A stretch of DNA of 27,971 nucleotides, taken from positions 1 through 27,971 of the forward strand of contig DASSHG010000008.1 in the NCBI GenBank assembly GCA_035692985.1, written 5' to 3'. Position numbers and translations under genes: made by a program. The notes under the pieces are model-generated. The model ran no database searches. It saw nothing but the letters and a program-made list of their open reading frames with translations, and was not told the origin of the DNA. Source of the DNA: JARIHC01 sp035692985. GTDB taxonomy: Bacteria; Patescibacteriota; Saccharimonadia; Saccharimonadales; UBA4665. Within the stretch, counting starts at the first letter, position 1, and each line of letters opens with the position of its first letter. Positions 8,229-14,903 of the stretch are shown here, in pieces.

Positions 8229-8257
8229 ACTTTAACACGGAACAACATCTGTGTCAA
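8229..8257 (-). promoter_or_regulatory. Promoter TTGACA-17-TAAAGT of the 107-aa membrane gene
   Basis: The minus strand carries a consensus -35 TTGACA (8257-8252), a 17-nt spacer and -10 TAAAGT (8234-8229), then 9 nt to ATG. It is the best -35 in the window. Confidence 0.7.
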
Positions 8258-8258
8258 G

Positions 8259-9251
8259 CTAATGCCGGCCGGCGCGCAATGGCCGGCGACGGTCGGTTTC
8301 GTCTTCGATTTCGTGGCCGACGATCTCTTCAATTAAATCTTCAATAGTCACTACGCCGACAATATCGTCGTCGCGCTCTATCGGGATGAGGTGTGTGCCG
8401 GTGGTGATGAACCTGCGGAACATCGTATCTAACGCTGTCATTGAACCCACCAGCTGTACCGGGTGCAGTGTCATGTCATCGACACGGTATTTATTGTGGT
8501 CGAAATCCACATCCACCAGGTCTTTCATCAGTAAAATGCCGTAGGTACGGGTCAGCTTGGCATTAAAAACGGGTATCCGGCTAAAGCCTTGCTCTTTGAT
8601 TTCGTCGATTTTTTCATCTGTCAGCTCGGTGCCCGGGGTCAGCCAGTAAGTATGCTGGACGTCGGTCATGATGTCGCGGACGCGTTTTTCGGACAGTTGG
8701 AGGGCGCCGCGGATAATTTCCACTTCATCGTCATCCAGTTCGCTCTCAGTGGTACCGAGATGTTCGGCAATCATCAGGCCGAGTTCGCTACGGCTCTGCA
8801 GCTGCGGGTGCTCGCGCGGAAATAGGTCATCCAGCAAGAGCTGGAGCGGGCGGCTAACTATGTAGGTGACGGCGATCATTGCTTTCAAAAGCGGCGCGAA
8901 ACGGCTGGACCACAGCAAAGGATTGCGTGAAAAAAGCGCCTGCGGCATGATCTCGCCAAAAATTACGATCAGCAGGGTAGCCAGCAGTCCGGCCAGCCAG
9001 CCGTTGAGCCGTTGTTCTAGCACCAGCGAAGTGGCGCTAACGGCAGCCACATTGACCAATAAGATACTGGCCAGCGTCAGATGAGTGCGCTGGCGCAGCG
9101 GCAAAACACGCCGGGCCTGGCGGTTGCCCAGCTTGGCCTTGCGCCTCAGCTCTTCCGGGTTCAGCGACATGACGGCGATGTTCAGCCCGGAGCAGATGGC
9201 CGAGAACATCACCAAAAAAAATACTTCTACGGCCAGGAGACTGATATTCAT
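8259..9251 (-). CDS. CNNM/DUF21 membrane protein with CBS pair (CorB/HlyC-like)
   Basis: The 330-aa protein starts at MNISLLAVEVFF. The N-terminal half holds about four hydrophobic segments of the DUF21/CNNM fold, with the conserved small-residue stretch SGLNIAVMSLNPEELRRKAK and the acidic-Pro segment IVIFGEIMPQALFS. A helical linker leads to two CBS motifs (about residues 190-315; YGILLMKDLVDVDFD and VGVVTIEDLIEEIVGHEIEDE). No CorC_HlyC C-terminal domain is present. Family members (CorB, MpfA, CNNM) export or regulate Mg2+; the substrate here is inferred. The start was chosen because upstream sequence in this frame precedes the predicted transcription start, and because its ATG overlaps the stop of a 16-codon upstream ORF. 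Confidence 0.88.
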   Translation of the reverse strand: MNISLLAVEVFFLVMFSAICSGLNIAVMSLNPEELRRKAKLGNRQARRVLPLRQRTHLTLASILLVNVAAVSATSLVLEQRLNGWLAGLLATLLIVIFGEIMPQALFSRNPLLWSSRFAPLLKAMIAVTYIVSRPLQLLLDDLFPREHPQLQSRSELGLMIAEHLGTTESELDDDEVEIIRGALQLSEKRVRDIMTDVQHTYWLTPGTELTDEKIDEIKEQGFSRIPVFNAKLTRTYGILLMKDLVDVDFDHNKYRVDDMTLHPVQLVGSMTALDTMFRRFITTGTHLIPIERDDDIVGVVTIEDLIEEIVGHEIEDETDRRRPLRAGRH

Positions 9252-9298
9252 GTTGGTTTTATTTCCGTGTTTATTGGCTGGGCGGCTGCTAGCGACAT
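9248..9298 (-). CDS. Upstream ORF (16 codons) coupled to the CNNM gene
   Basis: ATG at 9298-9296 encodes MSLAAAQPINTEIKPT and stops at TGA (9250-9248), which overlaps the CNNM start as ATGA. The -10 TACAAT ends 10 nt before this ATG, making it the first start codon on a near-leaderless message, while the CNNM gene lacks a clear Shine-Dalgarno motif. A role as a ribosome-loading or regulatory leader peptide is inferred from this arrangement only. Confidence 0.45.
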   Translation of the reverse strand: MSLAAAQPINTEIKPT

Positions 9299-9308
9299 TT
9301 CTATATCT

Positions 9309-9314
9309 ATTGTA
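9309..9314 (-). promoter_or_regulatory. -10 box (TACAAT) of the CNNM transcript
   Basis: The minus strand reads TACAAT, then 10 nt, then the ATG of the 16-codon leader ORF. It lies 6 bp from the divergent -10 of the hydrolase gene. Confidence 0.55.
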
Positions 9315-9320
9315 CCGCAC

Positions 9321-9326
9321 TATAAT
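9321..9326 (+). promoter_or_regulatory. -10 box (TATAAT) of the hydrolase-glycosylase operon
   Basis: A perfect TATAAT is followed by 7 nt (AAGAACG) and the ATG at 9334. The message is predicted to be leaderless, which also rules out longer in-frame starts upstream. Confidence 0.65.
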
Positions 9327-9333
9327 AAGAACG

Positions 9334-10149
9334 ATGAAAGACTTATTTGACGTCTTGTGGCACCGCGCGCTTAAGCGGCCGTACCATCTGGCTAAACCGC
9401 TTGATGTTGGTTCTGGCCAGCCGGTAGTCCTGCTGCATGGCATCGGCCGGACCGGCCAGACCTGGCAGCACGTTACGGAGTTGCTCGCCGCCCGGCCGTA
9501 TCGTTTGGTTGCCTTTGATTTGCTGGGTTTTGGCGCCTCGCCCAAGCCGGATTGGCCGGCATATGATATTGACGACCACGTCCGCGCGGTAATCGCCAGC
9601 ATAGATAAATTGCGGCTGGACCGGCCAGCAGTGCTAGTTGGCCACTCTATGGGCTGTTTGGTGGCGGTGCGGCTGGCCCGCCTGCGGCCGGACTTGGTGC
9701 GGCATTTGGTTTTATATGAAATGCCGTTGTATGAAGGCCTGCCCGAAAAACGCCGCTACCGTGCCCAGCTGGCTATCTATAACCGCTTGTACAGCCGGAT
9801 TTTACGTTTCCAGCCAAGTTTTGACCCGGTTAACGCCCGTCTGGCTGAGCGGCTCGCCCGTCGGATTACCGGTTTCGAAGTCGATCAGGACACCTGGCAG
9901 CCATTCGTGAAAAGCCTGGAACACACTATTATGAGGCAAACGGCCGCTGATGATATTAAGCACGTTGGCGTGCCGATGGACGTAATTTATGGAACCTACG
10001 ACATGCTGGTTATCCGCGGCAAGGCCAAGCGCATCTTTGGCGAAGACAGTCCGGTAACGGCCCATAAAATCCGCGAGCGGCATGTGATCTCCGCCAAGGC
10101 CAGCCGTTTTATTGTCGGGCGGATTCTGGCCGCCGGAGACCCGTCATGA
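9334..10149 (+). CDS. Alpha/beta-fold hydrolase
   Basis: The 271-aa protein has the oxyanion-hole segment LLHGIGRTG, the nucleophile elbow GHSMG (Ser105), a likely catalytic acid Asp223 in YGTYDML and His250 in RERHVIS, completing the triad. No signal peptide is seen, so it acts in the cytoplasm. The substrate cannot be read; relatives include esterases, lipases and C-C hydrolases. The start is set by the TATAAT box 7 nt upstream; the same frame stays open for a further 83 codons before it but that stretch is antisense to the CNNM gene. The gene ends in an ATGA overlap with the glycosylase, so the two are coupled. Confidence 0.88.
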   Translation: MKDLFDVLWHRALKRPYHLAKPLDVGSGQPVVLLHGIGRTGQTWQHVTELLAARPYRLVAFDLLGFGASPKPDWPAYDIDDHVRAVIASIDKLRLDRPAVLVGHSMGCLVAVRLARLRPDLVRHLVLYEMPLYEGLPEKRRYRAQLAIYNRLYSRILRFQPSFDPVNARLAERLARRITGFEVDQDTWQPFVKSLEHTIMRQTAADDIKHVGVPMDVIYGTYDMLVIRGKAKRIFGEDSPVTAHKIRERHVISAKASRFIVGRILAAGDPS

Positions 10150-10721
10150 GCGATGACTTGACCAGGCAACTATCCGTACCGGCCGAGGTCGCTGCGCCCC
10201 GTTTGCTCGGTTGCCGGTTGGTGCGCCAGGCGGATGGCCAATTATTAAGCGGCCGGATTGTCGAAACCGAGGCCTACAGCCAGGACGATGTGGCCAGCCA
10301 TAGTTACCGCGGCGAAACGCCGCGCACCAAAGTCATGTTCGGCCCGGCCGGCTTCCTGTACGTTTATTTTACTTACGGCATGCACTATTGCTGCAACCTC
10401 GTGACCGGTCCGCCAGGACACGGCTCAGCGGTCTTAATCAGGGCGCTGGAACCGCTGGCGGGCCAAGAAGTAATGAGCCAAAACCGCCGCGGCCAGAACG
10501 GCGAGGCGCTAACCAATGGCCCGGCCAAGTTATGCCAGGCGCTGGGGATAGAAAAATCTCTCAACGGACACGATCTGCACCGGCAGCCGATCCAGTTATT
10601 ATTGGAGCCGCCTGTCGCCCAAACTGATATCGTACAGACTACCCGCATCGGCATCAGCCGCGGCCAGGACGTGCCCTGGCGCTTTTACATCAAGGGCAAT
10701 CCGTACGTTTCCAAAGCTTAA
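10146..10721 (+). CDS. 3-methyladenine DNA glycosylase (AAG/MPG family)
   Basis: The 191-aa enzyme removes alkylated and deaminated purines such as 3-methyladenine and hypoxanthine in base-excision repair. Landmarks are GRIVETEAYSQDDVASHS with the catalytic Glu42 (equivalent to human AAG Glu125), the DNA-intercalating/base-stacking block LYVYFTYGMHYCCN, NGPAKLCQALGI and the C-terminal RIGIS. Its length is normal for the bacterial family. Start ATG overlaps the hydrolase stop (ATGA), so it is translated by coupling. A hairpin with a short T-run lies between it and the next gene. Confidence 0.93.
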   Translation: MSDDLTRQLSVPAEVAAPRLLGCRLVRQADGQLLSGRIVETEAYSQDDVASHSYRGETPRTKVMFGPAGFLYVYFTYGMHYCCNLVTGPPGHGSAVLIRALEPLAGQEVMSQNRRGQNGEALTNGPAKLCQALGIEKSLNGHDLHRQPIQLLLEPPVAQTDIVQTTRIGISRGQDVPWRFYIKGNPYVSKA

Positions 10722-10797
10722 AATGTGTGCGCAAAATCACATTGCATTTTTTGCCGCGGAAGCATACGCTGAAACCGGAAGTGTGAGGCTTCCACTT

Positions 10798-10823
10798 GAC
10801 CCGGACGTATTTCGTTCCGGGTC
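10798..10823 (+). terminator. Likely Rho-independent terminator after the glycosylase
   Basis: GACCCGG pairs with CCGGGTC; the stem continues ACG/CGT after one bulged T, leaving a five-base loop. TTTAAGTTTG follows, a weak U-tract. A second possible stem, GGAAGC (10758-10763) with GCTTCC (10788-10793), lies upstream in the 130-base gap. Confidence 0.55.
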
Positions 10824-10839
10824 TTTAAGTTTGTCGTGG

Positions 10840-10845
10840 TAGGAT
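10840..10845 (+). promoter_or_regulatory. -10 box (TAGGAT) of the DUF475 gene
   Basis: TAGGAT lies exactly 6 nt before the ATG at 10852. Weaker than consensus, but the spacing matches the other leaderless promoters here. Confidence 0.45.
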
Positions 10846-10851
10846 GGCTCT

Positions 10852-11865
10852 ATGCTACGTTACTTCGCTTTTTCCAGTCTGCTGACCCTGGCTGCTATAT
10901 TGGTAGCTTTGCTCGGCATCGATGCCGGCGCGGCTTTAACGGTGATCGTACTGATTGCCATCGAAATTGCCTTTAGTTTCGACAACGCTGTTATTAACGC
11001 CAAAATCCTGGACCGGTTGTCTAATTTGTGGCAACAACTGTTTCTGACTATCGGCATGGTCTTCGCCATCTTGGGCATGCGTTTCGTGTTCCCGATTTTA
11101 ATTATAATGGTCACCGCCGGCCTGTCTTGGAGTCAGGTATTTAACACAGCACTGCACGACCCGCACCAATATGCCCGCTACCTTGAAGCCGCCCGTGTGA
11201 GTATCGCCGCGTTCGGGGGCAGCTTTTTGTTGCTGCTCACCCTGTATTTCTTTATTGACGGCGGTGAACGCCGGGTGCTGTGGCTGCGCTGGATTGAGCG
11301 GCCTCTGCAGCGGATTGGCGGCACGGTCTGGGTGCCGCCGCTGGCGGCGGCTGTCATCGTAGTGGTCTTATCGTTTTTTGCCGGCGGTGAAAGTGGTACT
11401 GTGCTGCGGGCCGGCCTTGCCGGAACAGTGCTCTACGCTGCTATCAAATTGTTGATTGACGGACTGGACAAGCTGGCGCCCAAGGAGCAAAAAACCTACA
11501 CCGGCTGGCCGGCTTTTCTGGCTTTTATGTATCTCCAGCTGCTAGACGCCAGTTTCAGCTTCGACGGCGTGCTTGGCGCCTTCGCTATTACCGATAAGGT
11601 ATTGTTGATTGCCCTTGGTCTCGGTGTCGGCGCATTTTGGGTGCGCAGCCTGACAGTTTTCATGGTCCGCCGCGGCACACTTGATGTCTATCGTTACCTG
11701 GAACACGGCGCCCACTACGCTATTTTTGTGCTGGCAGCCGCTTTGCTGACCAGTGTTTTTTATGAAGTTCCGGACGCTATCACGGGCATTGTAGGCTTAG
11801 GTATTATCGGCTCGTCGTTCGTGGCCTCACGCCAGGCGCTGAAGGCCCGCGCAGCGCGCGCATAA
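10852..11865 (+). CDS. DUF475 / TerC-like integral membrane protein
   Basis: The 337-aa protein has about nine hydrophobic segments. Two copies of the TerC-type acidic membrane motif are visible: EIAFSFDNAV (38-47) and DASFSFDGVLGAF (about 233), the inverted-repeat signature of the DUF475/TerC family. Relatives are linked to tellurite resistance and to Mn2+ or Ca2+ export, the acidic residues probably binding the cation; the substrate here is inferred. The 3' end overlaps the convergent Fur-family gene by 39 bp, and a ZIP transporter lies beyond, so a metal-homeostasis cluster is plausible. No Mn riboswitch is evident in front of it. Confidence 0.85.
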   Translation: MLRYFAFSSLLTLAAILVALLGIDAGAALTVIVLIAIEIAFSFDNAVINAKILDRLSNLWQQLFLTIGMVFAILGMRFVFPILIIMVTAGLSWSQVFNTALHDPHQYARYLEAARVSIAAFGGSFLLLLTLYFFIDGGERRVLWLRWIERPLQRIGGTVWVPPLAAAVIVVVLSFFAGGESGTVLRAGLAGTVLYAAIKLLIDGLDKLAPKEQKTYTGWPAFLAFMYLQLLDASFSFDGVLGAFAITDKVLLIALGLGVGAFWVRSLTVFMVRRGTLDVYRYLEHGAHYAIFVLAAALLTSVFYEVPDAITGIVGLGIIGSSFVASRQALKARAARA

Positions 11866-12258
11866 CCCCTGGATTTCCAGCTGGTGGCTTTGCATCTGAA
11901 AGTTTTTGATTCGTGTGATCTGGCGCAACTCGTGCTCCAGGCCGGCAGTTTCATCGAACGAAATAACCCGGCCGCAGCGCAGGCAGGTCATATGATGGTG
12001 GTGATGGCTGAAGGTGTCGCTGAGTTCCAATTTATATTTCCAGCCGATCTGCAGCCGCTGGACAATGCCCAGTTGCTCAAACAAGGCCACGGTGCGGTAG
12101 ACTGTAGCACGGTCGATACTGGTGCAGGCGGCTACTAATTGCTGCATGGTTTGAGGCTCGTGGCCGCGCAGCGCCAAAAACACAGCCCGCCGCGGTTTGG
12201 TCAGACTTTGACCGCGTTGTTTTAAGTGCTTTTGCAACTGTGATTGCGAGGAGTCCAT
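11827..12258 (-). CDS. Fur-family metal-responsive repressor (Zur-like)
   Basis: The 143-aa protein has an N-terminal winged helix with the recognition segment DRATVYRTVALFEQLGIV (49-66), then the metal-binding dimerisation domain with five His in a row (85-89), CLRC (92-95) and CARC (133-136). The two CxxC pairs form the structural zinc site of Fur/Zur/PerR proteins. It is divergent from a ZIP transporter, and a dyad operator candidate lies between them, so Zn (Zur-like) or Fe/Mn control of that transporter is the simplest model. The specific metal is inferred. The start ATG sits 6 nt after a TATATT box. The 3' end runs 39 bp into the DUF475 gene. Confidence 0.92.
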   Translation of the reverse strand: MDSSQSQLQKHLKQRGQSLTKPRRAVFLALRGHEPQTMQQLVAACTSIDRATVYRTVALFEQLGIVQRLQIGWKYKLELSDTFSHHHHHMTCLRCGRVISFDETAGLEHELRQITRIKNFQMQSHQLEIQGLCARCAGLQRLA

Positions 12259-12264
12259 GCCGCA

Positions 12265-12294
12265 AATATATCACAAATTGCGACAAATTTGCAA
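12265..12294 (-). promoter_or_regulatory. fur-side promoter TTGCAA-18-TATATT
   Basis: Minus strand: TTGCAA (12294-12289), an 18-nt spacer, TATATT (12270-12265), then 6 nt to ATG. The -35 is the same palindromic hexamer used on the other strand for the ZIP gene. Confidence 0.6.
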
Positions 12295-12296
12295 TT
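12274..12296. promoter_or_regulatory. Candidate Fur-family operator
   Basis: Two nested inverted repeats lie here: CAAATT / AATTTG with a 6-bp gap (12274-12291) and AATTGC / GCAATT with a 9-bp gap (12276-12296). ACAAATT is also repeated directly 10 bp apart (12273 and 12283). The site covers the shared -35 and the fur-side spacer, so a bound dimer would block both promoters. Confidence 0.5.
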
Positions 12297-12318
12297 GATT
12301 TAAACTCCGGTGTAGAAT
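12289..12318 (+). promoter_or_regulatory. ZIP-side promoter TTGCAA-18-TAGAAT
   Basis: TTGCAA (12289-12294), an 18-nt spacer, TAGAAT (12313-12318), then 6 nt (CGGGGT) to the ATG at 12325. Its geometry is the mirror image of the fur-side promoter. Confidence 0.6.
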
Positions 12319-12324
12319 CGGGGT

Positions 12325-13050
12325 ATGATTGTCTTTCTTTTGACTGTCGCTGCTTCGGCCGCGGCGCTAGTAGGCGGCTATACGGCTATTAAGAGCCAAA
12401 AATGGCTAAGTACGGCTTTGGCGCTGACTGCCGGCCTGGTTCTGGGCTTGGTAATGTTCGACTTGCTGCCGGAAATCTTTGACATCGTCCAGTCTGAGAG
12501 ACTCGATCCGGTCTGGCCAATGATCGCCATGACCGGCGGTTTTTTGTTGTTCCACGTATTTGAAAAATTCGTGCCCGTGCATGAGGCCACCGAACAGGAA
12601 TACGGCCCGCACCGTCATCCAAGGCTCGGGGTGGCCAGAGCGGTGGCGCTGAGTGGGCACAGCTTCTTGGACGGCCTGAGTATAGGGGTAGCTTTCCAGG
12701 TTAGTCCGGCGGTTGGCTTGGCGGTGGCGCTAGCCGTTATCGGCCACCGTTTTGCGGATGGTTTTGATACCACCACCTTTATGCTATTCCATAAAAACCA
12801 GTTGGGACATATTAAAAGATGGCTGGCGGTGGTCGTGCTTATGCCTATAGCCGGCGGCCTGGCCAGTCTGACTTTTTCGTTGTCCGAAAGCGTTTTGGCC
12901 ATTTATCTGGGTTTTTTCGCGGGGCTTATTTTGTATATCAGTGCCAGTAACCTATTGCCGCAGGCCCACAGCAAACAGTCCGGCTACCGGGGCTTTGGTC
13001 TGACTGTCCTGGGCGCCGCTTTTATGTTGGTGATTACCCGTTTTGTTTAA
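12325..13050 (+). CDS. ZIP-family metal transporter
   Basis: The 241-aa membrane protein has about seven hydrophobic segments. The metal-site helices are clear: GHSFLDGLSIG (His112, Asp116) in TM4 and GHRFADGFDTT (His141, Asp145) in TM5, with DLLPE and NLLPQAH as further family motifs. A short His-containing cytoplasmic loop (EYGPHRHPR, about 92-100) stands where ZIP proteins often carry a metal-binding variable loop. ZIP proteins bring Zn2+, Fe2+ or Mn2+ into the cytoplasm. It is divergent from the Fur-family gene and shares its promoter region, so it is the likely target of that repressor. Confidence 0.9.
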   Translation: MIVFLLTVAASAAALVGGYTAIKSQKWLSTALALTAGLVLGLVMFDLLPEIFDIVQSERLDPVWPMIAMTGGFLLFHVFEKFVPVHEATEQEYGPHRHPRLGVARAVALSGHSFLDGLSIGVAFQVSPAVGLAVALAVIGHRFADGFDTTTFMLFHKNQLGHIKRWLAVVVLMPIAGGLASLTFSLSESVLAIYLGFFAGLILYISASNLLPQAHSKQSGYRGFGLTVLGAAFMLVITRFV

Positions 13051-13068
13051 CCAGGCAGGCCAGAGTGG

Positions 13069-13074
13069 TATAAT
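13069..13074 (+). promoter_or_regulatory. -10 box (TATAAT) of the L,D-transpeptidase transcript
   Basis: A perfect TATAAT, but 67 bp before the start, so this gene has an AT-rich leader of about 60 nt without a Shine-Dalgarno motif. A five-codon ORF (ATG at 13128, encoding MAAYL, TGA at 13143-13145) overlaps the gene's ATG as ATGA. Confidence 0.45.
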
Positions 13075-13141
13075 GTACCTGTCACTATAAAAATATATAC
13101 AGTCAAAAAATAATAAAAACACATAAAATGGCGGCGTACCT

Positions 13142-13825
13142 ATGAAATCTTCATCGCTCCAGGGTAAAACCGTGCGGCCAGGCCTGATGGCCTATTCTTT
13201 CTATCGTTCCGATCGGCACCCGCCCGCCCGCCGCGCACTTGCACGTCCGAAGTACAAGTTCCGCCACAAGAGCTTATTTATGAGCCTGTTGATAGTCGGT
13301 GCGGTGGCTTTTGGCTGCGTGATAGCCGCCCGGGCCTTCCAGTCTTATCAGCAGAACTCATCCAGTCCGGCGGCGCAGGCCGTGGCAGACGGACCTAAGC
13401 AATGCGCCGCTAACTCATTCGATAAGCAGCTTATCGTTAGCGTCAGCGAGCGGCACATGTGGGCATGCCAGCTCCACAAAGTGGTCTATGACACGCCGGT
13501 GGTCACCGGCATGGAATTTTTACCGGCCGATCTAACGCCGCGCGGTACATATCATATTTATGCCAAGCAGACCGATACCACGCTGACCGGTACAGACAGC
13601 ACCGGCAGCTGGAGCGACACGGTGCATTACTGGATGCCATTCCTCCAAAACCAGAACGGTACTTACGGCTTCCACGATGCTACCTGGCGCGCCAACAGCG
13701 ATTTCGGCAACATCGACCCTAATTCCAAGAACGCCTCGCACGGCTGCGTGGAACTGCCCCTGAACGCCTCGCACTGGATTTACGACTGGGCACCGGTCGG
13801 CACTACAGTGACAGTTAGGGATTAA
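13142..13825 (+). CDS. Membrane-anchored L,D-transpeptidase (YkuD domain)
   Basis: The 227-aa protein has a basic N-terminus, one membrane helix (about 45-66), a polar linker and a C-terminal YkuD domain. The active-site motif NASHGCVELPLNAS carries Cys202 and His200, with an upstream conserved His in YGFHDATWR. These enzymes make 3-3 peptidoglycan crosslinks or attach proteins to the wall on the outer face of the membrane. The domain begins with KQLIVSVSERHMWAC, typical of the first strands. It lies between a ZIP transporter and rmuC, with no functional link evident. Its AT-rich leader and the tiny overlapping upstream ORF differ from the leaderless genes around it. Confidence 0.92.
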   Translation: MKSSSLQGKTVRPGLMAYSFYRSDRHPPARRALARPKYKFRHKSLFMSLLIVGAVAFGCVIAARAFQSYQQNSSSPAAQAVADGPKQCAANSFDKQLIVSVSERHMWACQLHKVVYDTPVVTGMEFLPADLTPRGTYHIYAKQTDTTLTGTDSTGSWSDTVHYWMPFLQNQNGTYGFHDATWRANSDFGNIDPNSKNASHGCVELPLNASHWIYDWAPVGTTVTVRD

Positions 13826-13832
13826 CCTTTGC

Positions 13833-13838
13833 TAGAAT
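13833..13838 (+). promoter_or_regulatory. -10 box (TAGAAT) of rmuC
   Basis: TAGAAT is followed by 6 nt (AGAAGC) and the ATG at 13845. Confidence 0.6.
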
Positions 13839-13844
13839 AGAAGC

Positions 13845-14903
13845 ATGTTAATCGCGATAATTATTTTGGGGGTTTTGGTGTTGGCGCTGCTTGGCGCGGT
13901 GCTCTTTATGATATTTCGCCACCCAAAAAATGATTCAGACAGCGCGCTCCTACTCAAAGCCGACATGACCGAGCTGACCAAGTCGATGGGCGACCTCAAA
14001 GATGGCCTGCAAAAGCAATTGACCGAACAAATGGGCCGCAGCAATAAGCAGATGAGCGCCCAGTTCCAGGCCAGCGCTAAAATCATAGCTGACGTCACAC
14101 AGAAACTTACGGAGCTGGATAAGACCAATAAGAACGTCGGTGACATCGCCGGTGAGCTCAAGACACTGCAGAGCGTTCTGCAGAACCCCAAGCAGCGTGG
14201 GGTGGTCGGCGAATATTACCTCAAGCAGATTTTGGAAAACGTTTTGCCGCCGGGTACATTCGAACTGCAATATAAGCTTGGCGAGGGCCTGGTGGTAGAT
14301 GCCGTGGTCAAGCTGGATGACAAACTGCTGCCATTGGACAGCAAGTTTCCGTTGGAAAATTACAACCGTCTGCTGGAAGCTAAAGAATCGGAGCGTTCCG
14401 GGTTGACGCGGGCTTTCAAAGAAGATGTCAAAAAGCGCATCGACGAAACCTCGAAGTACATTAAGCCGGGCAGGGGCACCTTGGACCAAGCGCTGATGTT
14501 TATCCCAAGCGAGGCGATTTACTACGACCTGCTGGCCAACAAGGTCGGCGTCGGTAATATTTCCAGCCGCAACCTCATGCAATACGCCGTCGAGAAAAAG
14601 GTGACCATAGTAGGCCCGAGCACGCTGAGCGCCATGCTGCAGACTATCGCCCAAGGCCTGCGCTCCATCGAAATCCATAAAGATACCGAGAAAATCCGCA
14701 AAAATATCGAGCGGCTAAGCAAGCATTTGGTGGCGCATAACGGTTATATGCAAAGGCTCGGTAGTAGTTTAGGCACGACCGTCGGCCACTTCAACAATAC
14801 TTATAAGGAACTCGGCAAGATTGACCGCGATATAGTCAAGATTACTGACACTTCGCCCAATGTGGAGCCGCAATTACTCGAAAAGCCCCAGGTAGATGAC
14901 TGA
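13845..14903 (+). CDS. rmuC: RmuC-family DNA recombination protein
   Basis: The 352-aa protein has an N-terminal membrane helix (about 2-24), a coiled-coil region (about 30-120) and the RmuC domain, with the block VVGEYYLKQILENVLPPG and VVDAVVKLDDKLLPLDSKFP (conserved Asp/Lys of the restriction-like fold) and later MFIPSEAIYYDLL. RmuC limits recombination between short inverted repeats and is thought to be a nuclease-like factor tethered to the membrane. Length and order are normal for a short family member. It is leaderless by the -10 spacing and abuts the stop of the convergent glycosidase with no bases between. Confidence 0.93.
   Translation: MLIAIIILGVLVLALLGAVLFMIFRHPKNDSDSALLLKADMTELTKSMGDLKDGLQKQLTEQMGRSNKQMSAQFQASAKIIADVTQKLTELDKTNKNVGDIAGELKTLQSVLQNPKQRGVVGEYYLKQILENVLPPGTFELQYKLGEGLVVDAVVKLDDKLLPLDSKFPLENYNRLLEAKESERSGLTRAFKEDVKKRIDETSKYIKPGRGTLDQALMFIPSEAIYYDLLANKVGVGNISSRNLMQYAVEKKVTIVGPSTLSAMLQTIAQGLRSIEIHKDTEKIRKNIERLSKHLVAHNGYMQRLGSSLGTTVGHFNNTYKELGKIDRDIVKITDTSPNVEPQLLEKPQVDD

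Noticed and set aside
9085..9333. Long N-terminal extension of the alpha/beta hydrolase
   Set aside because: The frame stays open, but it is antisense to the CNNM gene and lies upstream of the TATAAT box; the homology starts at about MKDLFDVLW.
9252..9602. Long N-terminal extension of the CNNM protein
   Set aside because: It is antisense to the hydrolase gene, lies before the minus-strand -10, and has no membrane-protein character; MNISLLAVEVFF is the natural start.
10722..10851. Possible Mn2+ (yybP-ykoY) riboswitch before the TerC-like DUF475 gene
   Set aside because: TerC relatives often have one, but I cannot find its conserved core here, and the TAGGAT box 6 nt before ATG would exclude this stretch from the transcript. 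The hairpin present fits a terminator better.
13950..14678. Long minus-strand open frame opposite rmuC (242 codons)
   Set aside because: It is a shadow of rmuC: the plus-strand product has clear family motifs, and the antisense product has no recognisable domain and no promoter of the local type.
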